Positions 54,347 through 63,921 of a stretch of DNA of 64,000 nucleotides are shown here, in pieces. Position numbers and translations under genes: made by a program. Origin of the DNA: Caballeronia sp. Lep1P3. GTDB taxonomy: Bacteria; Pseudomonadota; Gammaproteobacteria; Burkholderiales; Burkholderiaceae. The stretch spans positions 372,001 through 436,000 of the forward strand of contig NZ_CP084267.1 of the NCBI RefSeq assembly GCF_022879595.1, in the 5' to 3' direction. Position 1 is the stretch's first letter, and every line of letters begins with the position of its first letter. Under the pieces are notes generated by a model. That model was not told the DNA's origin. It was given only the letters and a program-made list of their open reading frames with translations, and ran no database searches.

Positions 54347-55251
54347 GCGACTCGATCAAGCCCGAGCGAATCGATGCGGCGGGGCGTGCGGCCGTCGGTG
54401 AATGCCCTGTCTGGCACGCAAAAGACCGCGCGCTGTATTTTGTGGACATCCCGGCGCGACGCATCGTGCGCTGCGACGTGCAAGCCGGCACGCGTACGGA
54501 ATGGACGCTTCCTGAGCAGGTCGCGTGCTTTGCATTCGATTCGGCCGGAACACTGGTGGCAGGCATGGACACCGCCCTGTACGCCGTGACGCTGCATGAC
54601 GCTGGCGAGGCTCGCCTCGGGAAACTCGCCGCGCCGCCTTTCGACGCGCCCGGCATGCGCTTCAACGATGGCCGATGCGACCGGCAAGGCCGCTTCTGGG
54701 CCGGCACGATGGTGCAGGACATGTCGCTCGCGAGTGCCGCGGGCGCGTTGTATCGGTACGACGCGCGGGGCGTGCTGTCCGCACCGGTGGTGGATGGACT
54801 CGTGACGCAGAACGGCCTCGCCTTCTCGCCGGATGGCCGAACGATGTATCTCTCCGACTCGCATCCGACGCGGCGCCTCGTCTGGGCGTTCGACTTCGAT
54901 ACCGAAACGGCCACGCCGCATGACCGCCGCGTGCTGGCGGATCTGCACCACTACGCGGGACGTCCCGATGGCGCGGCTGTCGACGCGGACGGCTGCTACT
55001 GGACGTGCGCCAACGATGCGGGGCGACTGTTGCGCTTCACGCCGCAGGGCAAGCTCGACCGTGCGATCGAGCTGCCCGCGAGCAAGCCGTCGATGTGCGC
55101 GTTCGGCGGCGACGACCTCTCGATGCTGTACGTGACATCGATCGTCCCGGCTTCGAATGCGACCGAACACGATGGCTGCGTGTTCGCCGTTCGTCCCGGC
55201 GTGCAAGGATTACCGGAGCCGGAGTACGGCGGTGTGTTACCGGTCGCATAA
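54343..55251 (+). CDS. SMP-30/gluconolactonase-family aldarolactonase
   Basis: 302-aa six-bladed beta-propeller lactonase. Metal ligands are visible as GECPVWH (Glu), the RFNDGRCDRQGRFWAGTM segment (Asn, Asp) and the NGLAFSPDGRTMYLSDS stretch. Coupled to udh by ATGA overlap, so it probably opens the galactaro- or glucaro-lactone made by Udh to the aldaric acid. Further catabolic genes (aldarate dehydratase, KDG aldolase) are not in the window. Confidence 0.92.
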   Translation: MSDSIKPERIDAAGRAAVGECPVWHAKDRALYFVDIPARRIVRCDVQAGTRTEWTLPEQVACFAFDSAGTLVAGMDTALYAVTLHDAGEARLGKLAAPPFDAPGMRFNDGRCDRQGRFWAGTMVQDMSLASAAGALYRYDARGVLSAPVVDGLVTQNGLAFSPDGRTMYLSDSHPTRRLVWAFDFDTETATPHDRRVLADLHHYAGRPDGAAVDADGCYWTCANDAGRLLRFTPQGKLDRAIELPASKPSMCAFGGDDLSMLYVTSIVPASNATEHDGCVFAVRPGVQGLPEPEYGGVLPVA

Positions 55252-55412
55252 ATGTCGGAAACGCACGCTCCGATGCTTCGCATATCGGGATCGAGGCTCA
55301 CAATACAGGCTAAACACCAGTTCTTTAGTTTCCTCTTACAGAGTAGGCTCGACAGGTCGCATCTATATCAACGACTAACGATCTGACGCTTTCCCAATGG
55401 GAGGAGACATTG

Positions 55413-56756
55413 ATGGACCTTGAAACCCGCACCATGAAGCGCGTGATGCTTCGGCTCGTGCCATTTCTGATCTTGTGCTACTTCGTCGCGTATCTGGACC
55501 GCGTCAACGTCGGCTTTGCTGCACTGCAGATGAACAAGGAGCTCGGCTTTTCCGCGAGCGCGTTCGGTTTCGGCGCCGGCATTTTCTTTATCGCGTACTT
55601 CTTCTTCGAGGTTCCGTCGAACCTGCTGCTCGAGCGCTTCGGGGCACGGCGCTGGATCGCGCGGATCATGTTCACATGGGGCATTCTCGCTGGCGCGATG
55701 GCTTACATCCCGCATATCGCCCGCGCAACCGGCTTGTCGAACGCTTACGTGTTTTACGGGCTGCGCATTCTGCTCGGCATCGCTGAAGCAGGCTTCTTTC
55801 CCGGCATCATCTTTCTGTTGACGCTCTGGTTCCCGGCGAAATATCGCGGTCGTGTGGTCGGCTATTTCATGGCGGCGATTCCGCTGTCCACCGTGATTGG
55901 CGGCCCCATTTCCGGCGCACTGCTGCAGATGGACGGCATCAAGGGTCTCGCGGGATGGCAATGGCTCTATCTCATCGAAGCGGTGCCCGCGCTGCTGCTT
56001 GCGTTCGTGGTCTTCTTCTATCTCACCGACAAGCCCGCCAATGCGACGTGGCTCGCCGACGACGAACGTCAATGGCTCGTGGACCGGCAAGCGCACGAGC
56101 GCGCGCATCGCGAAGCGGTGCATTCGTTCAGCGTCAAGGAAGCGCTTTTCAATCCGCGCGTGCTGGCCATCGCGCTCATCTACTTCGGCGCGAACTCGAC
56201 CAACTATGGCTTGAGCTTCTTCCTTCCGCAGATCGTCAAGGCGTTCGGACTGACCAACGTGCAGACCGGCTTCGTCACGTCGCTGCCGTATGCGGTCGGC
56301 GTCGTCAGCATGGTGCTGTGGGGACGACGTTCGGACCGCAAGCTGGAACGACGCTGGCACGTGGCTATCGCACTGATGGTCGCGGCGGCAGGCATCGCGG
56401 CATCGGCGGGTCTCGACAATCCAGTCCTTAAGATGCTGGCGCTCTCGATTGCGGGCTTCGGCATCTTCGGCTGCCTGCCGGTAATCTGGACGCTGCCGGC
56501 TGCGTTCCTCTCGGGCGCGGCGGCGGCAGGCGGCATCGCGGCGATCAACTCGCTCGGCAATCTCGCGGGCTTCTTCGGTCCGTATGTGATGGGCTGGATC
56601 AAGGACAGCACGGGCGGATTCGGCGCGGGTTTGCTGTGCCTTGCGGGAGCGGGCATGGTGGGCGTTGCCGCAGTGTTGCTGCTGCATCATGACGCGGCGC
56701 TCGAGACGATCCCGGGTGCACACGACATCGAGGATGGCGAGCCTGTGCGGTCCTGA
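55413..56756 (+). CDS. MFS transporter, ACS type (second transporter of the uronate locus)
   Basis: 447 aa, 12 helices. LVPFLILCYFVAYLDRVNVGFAAL and LRILLGIAEAGFFPGIIFLLTLWFP define the ACS/tartrate-galactarate subfamily. GGGAGGAG lies before the ATG at 55413. It follows the lactonase by 160 bases with no operator of its own, then a strong terminator, so it is probably the last gene of the udh operon. Candidate substrate: an aldarate or uronate. Confidence 0.9.
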   Translation: MDLETRTMKRVMLRLVPFLILCYFVAYLDRVNVGFAALQMNKELGFSASAFGFGAGIFFIAYFFFEVPSNLLLERFGARRWIARIMFTWGILAGAMAYIPHIARATGLSNAYVFYGLRILLGIAEAGFFPGIIFLLTLWFPAKYRGRVVGYFMAAIPLSTVIGGPISGALLQMDGIKGLAGWQWLYLIEAVPALLLAFVVFFYLTDKPANATWLADDERQWLVDRQAHERAHREAVHSFSVKEALFNPRVLAIALIYFGANSTNYGLSFFLPQIVKAFGLTNVQTGFVTSLPYAVGVVSMVLWGRRSDRKLERRWHVAIALMVAAAGIAASAGLDNPVLKMLALSIAGFGIFGCLPVIWTLPAAFLSGAAAAGGIAAINSLGNLAGFFGPYVMGWIKDSTGGFGAGLLCLAGAGMVGVAAVLLLHHDAALETIPGAHDIEDGEPVRS

Positions 56757-56785
56757 CGTCTGACGCGTTTATCATCCTTGCTTCG

Positions 56786-56815
56786 ATGCCCGCTTCGGCG
56801 GGCATTTTCTTTCGT
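56786..56815 (+). terminator. Rho-independent terminator after the udh operon
   Basis: Stem ATGCCCGC, loop TTCG, stem GCGGGCAT, followed by TTTCTTTC. Begins 29 bases after the MFS stop. Confidence 0.85.
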
Positions 56816-57000
56816 GCGTAGCGCAACGTCGCAATGGCGCGAGGGCGCTTATCTTGCTCGCAGATATCGCTATCATCCATTCTTGGTTGGCGGGCGCATG
56901 GCGCGCTTGTACAGTCGATGTGTCGCGTAACCGGACGTTCGCAGGTAATTAGTATGACAAAATAGTATGCATTCCAACCAGAAGCAAAAGGAGATGCCAA

Positions 57001-57957
57001 GTGAACGCAGCGGTCATCGCTAACCAAGCGCATGAAGCAGAAGTGAAGGTGAGTCCTTTGTCCGCGCATATCGGCGCGCAGATCAACGGAGTGGACCTCA
57101 CGCGGCGCTTGTCGGACACACAGGTCAAGGCGATTCGCGCTGCGTTATTGAAGTGGCGCGTGTTGTTCTTCCGCGAGCAGTTCCTGACGCATGAGCAGCA
57201 TGTTGCGTTCTCCGCGCAGTTTGGCGAACTCACGCTCGGCCATCCGGTGTTCGGTCATGTAGACGGGCATCCGCAAATCTACTCGATCTCCAAGTTTCGC
57301 AAGGCGACGCGCTTCGAAGGGCAGGCGCTGCTGCGTCCGTGGACCGGCTGGCATACGGACGTCACGGCGGCCGTGAATCCGCCTTTCGCGTCGATTCTGC
57401 GCGGCGTGACCATTCCGCCCTTCGGCGGCGATACGCAATGGACCAACCTCGTCATCGCCTACGACAAGCTCTCGGCGCCGCTGCGCGCATTCGTCGATGG
57501 CTTGCGCGGCGTGCATCGCTTTGCGCCGCCTCAAGGCGCGAGCGGCACCGATGCGTTCGCCAAAGCCGTCGACGATCACACGCTCGTAAGCGAACATCCG
57601 CTCGTGCGCGTGCATCCCGAAACCGGCGAACGCGCACTCTATGTGAGCCCTGGATTCCTCAAGTCTGTCATCGGACTGACGCCGCGTGAGAGTCAGGCCT
57701 TGCTGGAGTTGCTGTGGGAACACGTCACGCGGCCTGAATTCACCGTGCGCTTCAAGTGGGAGCCGGGCAGCATCGCGTTCTGGGACAACCGCACGACCGC
57801 GCATCTCGCGCCGACCGATATCTTCGATCTCGACTTCGACCGGCAGCTATATCGCACGACGCTCGTGGGCGACGTACCCGTTGGACCCGATGGAAAGCCA
57901 TCGGTGTCGATAGAAGGGTCGCACGTAGGCGCCGCCGCTGCCGTCGCGCTGAATTGA
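57001..57957 (+). CDS. TauD/TfdA-family Fe(II)/2-oxoglutarate dioxygenase
   Basis: 318 aa. Iron ligands: H118 and D120 in TGWHTDVT, and the distal His in DNRTTAHLAPTD. The 2-oxoglutarate-binding Arg is in QLYRTTLVGD. GTG start at 57001 with AAAAGGAG 7 bases upstream. These enzymes hydroxylate taurine, sulfonates, sulfate esters or aryloxyacids. No transporter gene adjoins, so the substrate is open. Confidence 0.92.
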   Translation: MNAAVIANQAHEAEVKVSPLSAHIGAQINGVDLTRRLSDTQVKAIRAALLKWRVLFFREQFLTHEQHVAFSAQFGELTLGHPVFGHVDGHPQIYSISKFRKATRFEGQALLRPWTGWHTDVTAAVNPPFASILRGVTIPPFGGDTQWTNLVIAYDKLSAPLRAFVDGLRGVHRFAPPQGASGTDAFAKAVDDHTLVSEHPLVRVHPETGERALYVSPGFLKSVIGLTPRESQALLELLWEHVTRPEFTVRFKWEPGSIAFWDNRTTAHLAPTDIFDLDFDRQLYRTTLVGDVPVGPDGKPSVSIEGSHVGAAAAVALN

Positions 57958-57979
57958 GTCGAGGCGCTCGCGCCTCATA

Positions 57980-58807
57980 TCACAGCAGCCGGGCGGCCGC
58001 TTTCAACCGGCGCTTCTGTTCCTTTTGCAGCGCGCGCAGCGCTCGTTCCGCGGCTTGCGCATCGGGCAGAGACGCGCGTTCCTGCAACAGCAATTCCCGG
58101 CTCGCGACGACATCGTTTAGTGCGCCGAAACGTTTCTGTACGCGCTTGAGGTTCTTCAAGCCCTTGCGTTGCTTCTTTCCAAGCAGAGGCTCGAAAAACT
58201 CCAGCAGATAGCGCACTTTCTTTCCGGCCTTGCGAACTTCGTGGAAAGACGCGTAGTCGGAACGGCCTGCCTTGGCAGCGGTCCGCATGCGCTTCTTCAG
58301 TTGTTTTTGCGCTGCGACGACGCGTTGCTTCGCAAAGCGGTTAAGCGGCGTGCGCTGGGCCGCCGTGTTCAATTCGCGATTGGCCTCGCTCATCGCTTCG
58401 CGCAAGATCTGCTTCACACTCGCATGGGCAAGCGTTTCCAGGCTCTTTCGCGAGGCCTCTGCGCGGTTTGCGCGAAACGCATCGAGCAGAGCGGAATCGC
58501 CGGTTTCTTGCACGAGTCCGATCAGAATGTCCCAGTCGCGCGTATTTCCGGCGGCATTCGCGAGAAACTTGTAGACCGCGCGTTGCTGCGTGTCGAAATC
58601 TTCATTGAGGATGGGCCGATACGCCCACAGAAGCGTGCGCAGCCGTCTGAGCGCGACGCGCAGCTTGTGGAGTTGCTCCGCATCTCCCGCGCCTTCGAGC
58701 GCCGACGCCTGCGCAATGGCTTCCCCGACGAGCGGTTCCGCGTAAGCCGTGAAGGTCGTCTCTGCGCTTGCGGCTCGGTCGTCGGCGCGTGCTTCGTCCT
58801 TCTTCAT
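57980..58807 (-). CDS. CHAD-domain protein
   Basis: 275-aa helical protein of two four-helix repeats rich in Lys/Arg. HKLRVALRRLRTLLWAYRPIL and the second-repeat FHEVRKAGKKVRYLLEFFEPLL carry the conserved His/Arg/Lys that bind polyphosphate in CHAD domains. There is no fused CYTH domain. GGGGAA precedes the ATG at 58807. Lies 119 bases downstream of the Tat phosphatase gene on the same strand, suggesting a common link to phosphate or polyphosphate. Confidence 0.92.
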   Translation of the reverse strand: MKKDEARADDRAASAETTFTAYAEPLVGEAIAQASALEGAGDAEQLHKLRVALRRLRTLLWAYRPILNEDFDTQQRAVYKFLANAAGNTRDWDILIGLVQETGDSALLDAFRANRAEASRKSLETLAHASVKQILREAMSEANRELNTAAQRTPLNRFAKQRVVAAQKQLKKRMRTAAKAGRSDYASFHEVRKAGKKVRYLLEFFEPLLGKKQRKGLKNLKRVQKRFGALNDVVASRELLLQERASLPDAQAAERALRALQKEQKRRLKAAARLL

Positions 58808-58926
58808 GTCTGTTCCCCGATGATGGCAATGTTCAACGCGGAGCAAGCACCGTTCCGCTCAAAGGTGCACGCAGTGTATTGTTTTTTTGGCGCCATCATC
58901 GGGCATGTCATAAAACCTTCACGGAG

Positions 58927-60591
58927 TCATCGACCGCACTTCTTTTCGAGCACGATGGTTTCGAATAGCTCGTACTCGGCGGTGGGCGCCTGGTCCGCGC
59001 CGGGCGCATGGTAATAGCGCATGGTGATGGACGTCGTGCCGCCGCGCTCGCCGGGATCGTGATCGAACACGGCGATACCGTAGCCCGTGCTCGTGTCGCG
59101 CTGCGCGGACCATATCGCATCTTCGAGCGCATCGGCGACCGGGCGCACATACGTGCCGGCCGCGGTTCCCGGTACGGGGCGGTTCGGCTTCGTGAAGACC
59201 TGCGCCTGCGGATTGCCGGTGCCCGCGTCCGTGCCATACACGTCGAGCGGTGCACTCGTTCCGCCGCCGCCGAGGATCAAATGAATAGTGCCGTGCGAGG
59301 TGTCGATGGGATCGTCCGGTCGGCGCGAGCTCGCCACCGGGCGCGGCTGAAGCGTATCGACACGCTCGCCCGTCAGCGCATCGCGCCCCGCGTGGTGGTT
59401 GCAGCCACGCACCGGATGGCTGCGTTCGTAGTCGTGATCGTGGCCGCATAGCACGAGGTCGACGCCGTATCGGTCGAAAAGCGGCAGCCACGCTTCGCGA
59501 ATGCCCTTATCGGAGCCGTTGCCGGTCTTCGACGAACTGAGCGCGTCCTGATGCATCTGCACGATGATCCAGTCGATGTCGTCATCGCGCGACGCCTCGC
59601 GCAAGGTTTTTTCGAGCCAGCGAGTCTGCTCGCCCGCGCTGTATCCGCGAACATAGAAAGACGTGCCCGGTGCAATGGCCGGATTGCCCGTGCTCGCGGC
59701 CGGCACGAGCGGCGCGGGTCCGGCGACGAATGCGGCGGCGTCCTGATACACGACATCGTCTGCATCGAGCGAGACGAAGAGCACTGTGCTCACGCGGAAG
59801 CTATACCAGCGGCCGCGAAAACGCGTGCCGTTGTCGGGCAGCGTATAGCGCGTGAGGTAGGAATTGAAGCCCTCGCTTCCATTGTTGAACTCGATTTCAT
59901 GATTGCCGGGGCAGGGCATCCACGGACGGTTCGACGCCGAAATTTGCGCGTTGTTACCGAAGTCGCGCCATACGTCGGGCTGATGCGTGGGGTTCAGGTT
60001 CGCGTAGCAAAGATCGCCATTGAGCAAATGGAAAAGCGGCTCGAATCTCTCGACGGCCTGCACCGCGAAGCGGCTTTGCGGCGATGACAACACCCATCCT
60101 GTGTTCGGCGTGGCGAGGTCGCCGTAGCTCGTGAAACGGAACTTCGTTCTACCGCGCGGCGCGGTGCGAAAGCTCGCGCTAAAGGGCTGGGCCGCGTTGC
60201 TGTCGTTATCCGTGGTGACTTCGTAGCGATAGGCCGTGTCCGGGCGTAGATCGGCGATTCGCGCGTGATACGTGCAGACGATCTCGCCGTTGAGACCGTC
60301 CGTATAGGTGCGCTGCACGGCATGGACCGTCCTCGGATGGCCTTCGTGCGTGCTCAGACGAACACGCGGTTTGACCGCTGGCGCCATCGAGGCCCAACTG
60401 ACGACCACCTCGCGCGTCGGGTCTTCGCCCCACGTCAGATGAATCTGCTCGGGCGTGCCATCGGGCGCCGACGCCGCTGCGGTGCCGCTGATCGCATTGG
60501 CGGCCGTGGCGAGTCCGGATGCGCCCGCGAGTTTCAGGAAGCCACGGCGCGATGCAACGCGTCCGCTGTCGTGCGAATCGTGCTGGGTCAT
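58927..60591 (-). CDS. Tat-exported purple-acid-phosphatase-like metallophosphoesterase
   Basis: 554 aa. Twin-arginine signal SRRGFLKLAG, an N-terminal fibronectin-III-like domain (about residues 45-145), then the metallophosphoesterase domain. Metal motifs: SYGDLA, LNGDLCYANL, PGNHEIEF, VQMHQDA and CGHDHDYERSHP. It should release phosphate from organic phosphates in the periplasm. Upstream at 60703-60721 is a candidate Pho box with a -10 at the right distance. Confidence 0.92.
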   Translation of the reverse strand: MTQHDSHDSGRVASRRGFLKLAGASGLATAANAISGTAAASAPDGTPEQIHLTWGEDPTREVVVSWASMAPAVKPRVRLSTHEGHPRTVHAVQRTYTDGLNGEIVCTYHARIADLRPDTAYRYEVTTDNDSNAAQPFSASFRTAPRGRTKFRFTSYGDLATPNTGWVLSSPQSRFAVQAVERFEPLFHLLNGDLCYANLNPTHQPDVWRDFGNNAQISASNRPWMPCPGNHEIEFNNGSEGFNSYLTRYTLPDNGTRFRGRWYSFRVSTVLFVSLDADDVVYQDAAAFVAGPAPLVPAASTGNPAIAPGTSFYVRGYSAGEQTRWLEKTLREASRDDDIDWIIVQMHQDALSSSKTGNGSDKGIREAWLPLFDRYGVDLVLCGHDHDYERSHPVRGCNHHAGRDALTGERVDTLQPRPVASSRRPDDPIDTSHGTIHLILGGGGTSAPLDVYGTDAGTGNPQAQVFTKPNRPVPGTAAGTYVRPVADALEDAIWSAQRDTSTGYGIAVFDHDPGERGGTTSITMRYYHAPGADQAPTAEYELFETIVLEKKCGR

Positions 60592-60702
60592 GGGAAGGAT
60601 GTCGTGTTTGACGGCGTATTCGATCGGAGGTATGTACGGCGCTAAGTCCGCACTGCACGCGCTTGTCGATGCGTTGAGCGCCGCCCATTTTTACGGGAGG
60701 GC

Positions 60703-60721
60703 CGTGACGTTTGTATGACTT
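60703..60721 (-). promoter_or_regulatory. Candidate Pho box of the phosphatase gene
   Basis: On the minus strand AAGTCATACAAACGTCACG carries two direct half-sites GTCAT and GTCAC exactly 11 bases apart, as in PhoB boxes (13 of 19 bases like the E. coli phoA box as I recall it). TAAAAA follows after 9 bases at 60693-60688, as a possible -10. It lies 111 bases before the ATG. Confidence 0.6.
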
Positions 60722-60813
60722 GCGAAAGCGCGCTCCGAGCGAGCAAGGGATTTCGTTCGCGTGCTAAGCCGGGACACATTAACGGTAAGGCAAATACGCG
60801 AACGACCGTTTCG

Positions 60814-60981
60814 CTAACTCTCTTGCGACTTTCTACCCTGATCGTTGCTACTTCCATCGCCCAGGGAATTACCGCTGCCGCTGCGGTCCGACGATCCGGG
60901 GACTTCGGTTATTTCGCGCTCGCGCCGTGCTTTTTCGCGTTCGTTTTCGGGCGGCTGGGGGTTCTGATCGGACGTGCTCAT
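60814..60981 (-). CDS. Small hydrophilic protein (55 aa)
   Basis: Starts MSTSDQNPQPPENEREKARR, then a Ser/Gly-rich end; no hydrophobic core. AAGGAG is 7 bases before the ATG at 60981. Probably disordered; no family recognised. Confidence 0.6.
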   Translation of the reverse strand: MSTSDQNPQPPENEREKARREREITEVPGSSDRSGSGNSLGDGSSNDQGRKSQES

Positions 60982-61159
60982 GCGAGGCTCCTTCGTTAGG
61001 ACTCTCCATGCTGCACGGGTCATGCCAACGCTCGCATCGATGTGGGCATATGCATTGCGCGCTTATCGTCTGCCTGTTTCGATGCGCTCGTACCAGCAAC
61101 GTGGCGCGCGTCGAATGCAGCGCTCTTGACCACCGAACGATCAACCCACGGAGTCAGTC

Positions 61160-61354
61160 ATGGCCAGACACGCGAACAGCCCATCGGGTCCCGGTAAGCC
61201 GACAGCCGTCGAAACGTCGGACATCATGAAGGAAGAGGGACTCATAGAGTTGTCGAGCGAGGACGATGCAATCGGCGGGACGGAAGGCGCCGGCGTCGAG
61301 AAGCGCGACAAGACCAGCAACGAAGGCGGCGCGACATCCGTAAAGGGCGAATAA
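61160..61354 (+). CDS. Small acidic hydrophilic protein (64 aa)
   Basis: Starts MARHANSPSGPGKPTAVETS, with an acidic middle (IMKEEGLIELSSEDDAIGG) and a polar end. GGAG lies about 7 bases before the ATG. No family recognised; resembles the other disordered small proteins of the window. Confidence 0.55.
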   Translation: MARHANSPSGPGKPTAVETSDIMKEEGLIELSSEDDAIGGTEGAGVEKRDKTSNEGGATSVKGE

Positions 61355-61368
61355 CAAATGTAATTGCT

Positions 61369-61620
61369 TTACGTGTGCACGTAGGGCGAGGCCCTGATCG
61401 AAACAGCGGCCGAGAAACTCTGAAACGGCTTCACGACGAGACCGCCATCGCGCCCGTCATGCGGAAACACACGACGGGCGCGCTCCAGTTGCGTCTCTTC
61501 GTCCGCTAAATCCACGTAATAGAGCACGCGCTGGCGGCCATCCGTCGGCGCTTCCGCGAACTGACGCAAACGCTTTAGGCAGCGGAGCCTGAGTCCATGC
61601 GCAACCCTCCTCGATTGCAT
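61369..61620 (-). CDS. Hypothetical 83-aa protein
   Basis: Basic N-terminus followed by RQRVLYYVDLADEETQLERA and GLVVKPFQSFSAAVSI, which look protein-like. It begins 34 bases after the MFS stop on the same strand. No clear ribosome binding site and no family, so this is a weak call. Confidence 0.35.
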   Translation of the reverse strand: MQSRRVAHGLRLRCLKRLRQFAEAPTDGRQRVLYYVDLADEETQLERARRVFPHDGRDGGLVVKPFQSFSAAVSIRASPYVHT

Positions 61621-61654
61621 GTCCGAGCAATGGCTGACCGACGCGCGTGCTCTC

Positions 61655-62947
61655 TCAGCGCACGGGTTGCCGCCACTGATTCCAGCGGCCCCGCAATTGC
61701 AGCAGGATGAGTCTGAACGGTGGATTCGCAAAGAGAACGAATGCGCCAAGCGCAAGGCACCCGCATACGAGGAACGTTCCGCGATAGCCGATTGCGGCGA
61801 CGAGTGCGCCCGACAGAACGCCTGAGAGTATCGACCCGACGCGCGATGCGTTGAAGAAAAGCGCCGTCGCCGCGCCGGGATTGCGCGGCATCAAGTCCTG
61901 GATGTACGTCATGCCGAGACACGATGTGACGGCAACGACGAACGCATTGAACGCCTGCATCGGAATCAGAAAGTGTATGGTGCGCGACGCGCTCACTGCG
62001 ACAAAATAGACGACGTGCACGGCGGCGCAGGCCGCGAGCCAGCGCTGTTTGTCGAGGCGCGAGCCGCGCGCGCCGAGCGCAAGCATCATCGGGATTTCGA
62101 GGAGCGCGCCGAGGCCGAGCATGATCGACACTTCTATTTGCGTGCCGTGCAATCCTTGCACGACATAGAGCGGCAATACGATCATCGTCGCGTTTGCCGC
62201 GAGCCCGATAATCGTCAGCGCGACAGTCGAGCGCCAGATCTGCGCGCGCGTGCCGGACTCTTGTTTTGCAGGGTCGTGCGCTTCTTCGTGCTCGGTCTTC
62301 CTCGTGACTTCCAGCGATGAGGAAGGATCGCCCGCATACGGCGCGTGCTCAGCGTTCATCTTCTCCTTGTCCTTGATGCGCCATGCAATCGCGACGCATG
62401 CCGCGAACGATGCCGCCGCAAAGAGAAAGAGGCCGTGAAAGCCCGCTGCGGCCAGCACGAGCGCACCGACAGACGGACCGAAGACCCACGCCATCGACAG
62501 CACGGTGCGTAGTGTCGCGAGCGCAAAGGAGCGCTCGGCTGCATCCGTAACGGGAAGCGCCGCGCGGCCGAACGAAAATACGAGCGACATCGCCGCACTG
62601 CCGACACCGAGAAAAGCAATGCCGACGAAGAGCAGCGACCCATAGCTACGCAGTATGCACAGCAGCATGAAGCCGAGCGACGAGGCGACCAACGCGCCCA
62701 TCAAAAGCGCGCGATGATGACCGTGCTTATCCGACCACTTGCCGGCAAAGGCGCTTGCGATCACGCCGCTTGCCGCGATGAGTGTCATGAAGAGACCGAG
62801 TTGCAGCGGCGTCATGTCGGCCTGCTGCACGCCGAACAAGGAAAGAAAAGGCGCGGTGAAAGACATTGCGACGCCCAGCATCAGCGTGACGCCTGCGAGA
62901 GGCATGAACGAGTGCAGGCGCGCCAGGCGGAAAAAGCGTGCGTCCAT
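61655..62947 (-). CDS. MFS sugar-efflux-type transporter (SetA/SotB-like)
   Basis: 430 aa, 12 helices. First helices MPLAGVTLMLGVAMSFTAPFLSLF, with the GKWSDKHGHHRALLMG loop after helix 2. A charged central loop (about residues 190-235) contains acidic and basic runs. The pattern fits the sugar efflux transporter family, which exports sugars, analogues or IPTG. ATG at 62947 chosen; the extension upstream lacks support. Confidence 0.82.
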   Translation of the reverse strand: MDARFFRLARLHSFMPLAGVTLMLGVAMSFTAPFLSLFGVQQADMTPLQLGLFMTLIAASGVIASAFAGKWSDKHGHHRALLMGALVASSLGFMLLCILRSYGSLLFVGIAFLGVGSAAMSLVFSFGRAALPVTDAAERSFALATLRTVLSMAWVFGPSVGALVLAAAGFHGLFLFAAASFAACVAIAWRIKDKEKMNAEHAPYAGDPSSSLEVTRKTEHEEAHDPAKQESGTRAQIWRSTVALTIIGLAANATMIVLPLYVVQGLHGTQIEVSIMLGLGALLEIPMMLALGARGSRLDKQRWLAACAAVHVVYFVAVSASRTIHFLIPMQAFNAFVVAVTSCLGMTYIQDLMPRNPGAATALFFNASRVGSILSGVLSGALVAAIGYRGTFLVCGCLALGAFVLFANPPFRLILLQLRGRWNQWRQPVR

Positions 62948-63138
62948 CGACGGGAGAATCCTTGGGTAGAAGGCAACTGCGAGGCAACTGCGGGGAATGC
63001 AGACCTGCACGGTAACGCAATCGACGTTCCGCGCGGTAAAAATTGAGCGAATGCGTGAATCCATGCCGCACGTCGTATCGTGCGGCATGCGGCGGATACC
63101 GGGCAGTATCCGGGTGTTTCAAAGGACTTTCTGACGGA

Positions 63139-63921
63139 TCACGCTTGCGGCGGCTGTCCGTTGGACGCGCTGAGGCCGCCATCGACCGGAAGATTCACGC
63201 CGGTGACGAAGCGCGCATCATCGCTTGCGAGAAACGCGATGACTGCGGCGATGTCGTCGGGCTGCGCGGGACGGCCAAGCGGAATGCGCTCGCGGAACTT
63301 CGCCATGAGCGCTTCGTCGCCCAGCATGTCTTCGGTCAGGTCCGTTGCGGTGAGGCTCGGACAGACCGCGTTCACGCGCACGCCGTCGCGTCCGTGATCC
63401 ATTGCGAGCGCACGCGTGAAGTTCGTCACTGCGCCTTTGGCGGCGTTATAGAAGCTCATGCCCCAGTCGCCTCCGAGACCCGACACGGACGACACGTTCA
63501 CGATCGAGCCCTTCGCCGCGATGAGATGACGTATCGCGGCGCGGCTGCAATAGAAGACGCCATCGAGATCGGTCGACATGATCGCGCGCCAGTCATCGAG
63601 CGATGCTTCGTCGATGCGGCCCGTCGGCGCGACGCCCGCGTTGTTCACGAGCACATCGATGCGCCCGAAGCGCGCGACGGCTGCATCGATCAGCTTCTCG
63701 GCGTCTTCATGGCGCGACACGTCGCAAGCGTGGACCAGCGTGCGCGATGCATCGAGATCGCGCGCCACGCGTTCGAGCTTGTCCTGCGTGCGCCCGGCCA
63801 GCACGACCGATGCGCCTTCGGCTGCGAAGCGGCGCGCAGCACCCTCGCCGATGCCCGAACCCGCGCCTGTCACGATGACGACTTTCGACGCGAAGCGAAT
63901 GGAATTGGAGGGCGTGTTCAT
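63139..63921 (-). CDS. Short-chain dehydrogenase (SDR)
   Basis: 260-aa classical SDR. TGAGSGIGEGAA cofactor motif, NNAGVAPTG, catalytic Ser in VSSVSGLGGDWG, and FYNAAKGAVTNFTRALAMD with Tyr-x-x-x-Lys. It ends FVTGVNLPVDGGLSAS. Substrate unknown. The 79 bases to the right edge hold no visible gene. Confidence 0.92.
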   Translation of the reverse strand: MNTPSNSIRFASKVVIVTGAGSGIGEGAARRFAAEGASVVLAGRTQDKLERVARDLDASRTLVHACDVSRHEDAEKLIDAAVARFGRIDVLVNNAGVAPTGRIDEASLDDWRAIMSTDLDGVFYCSRAAIRHLIAAKGSIVNVSSVSGLGGDWGMSFYNAAKGAVTNFTRALAMDHGRDGVRVNAVCPSLTATDLTEDMLGDEALMAKFRERIPLGRPAQPDDIAAVIAFLASDDARFVTGVNLPVDGGLSASNGQPPQA

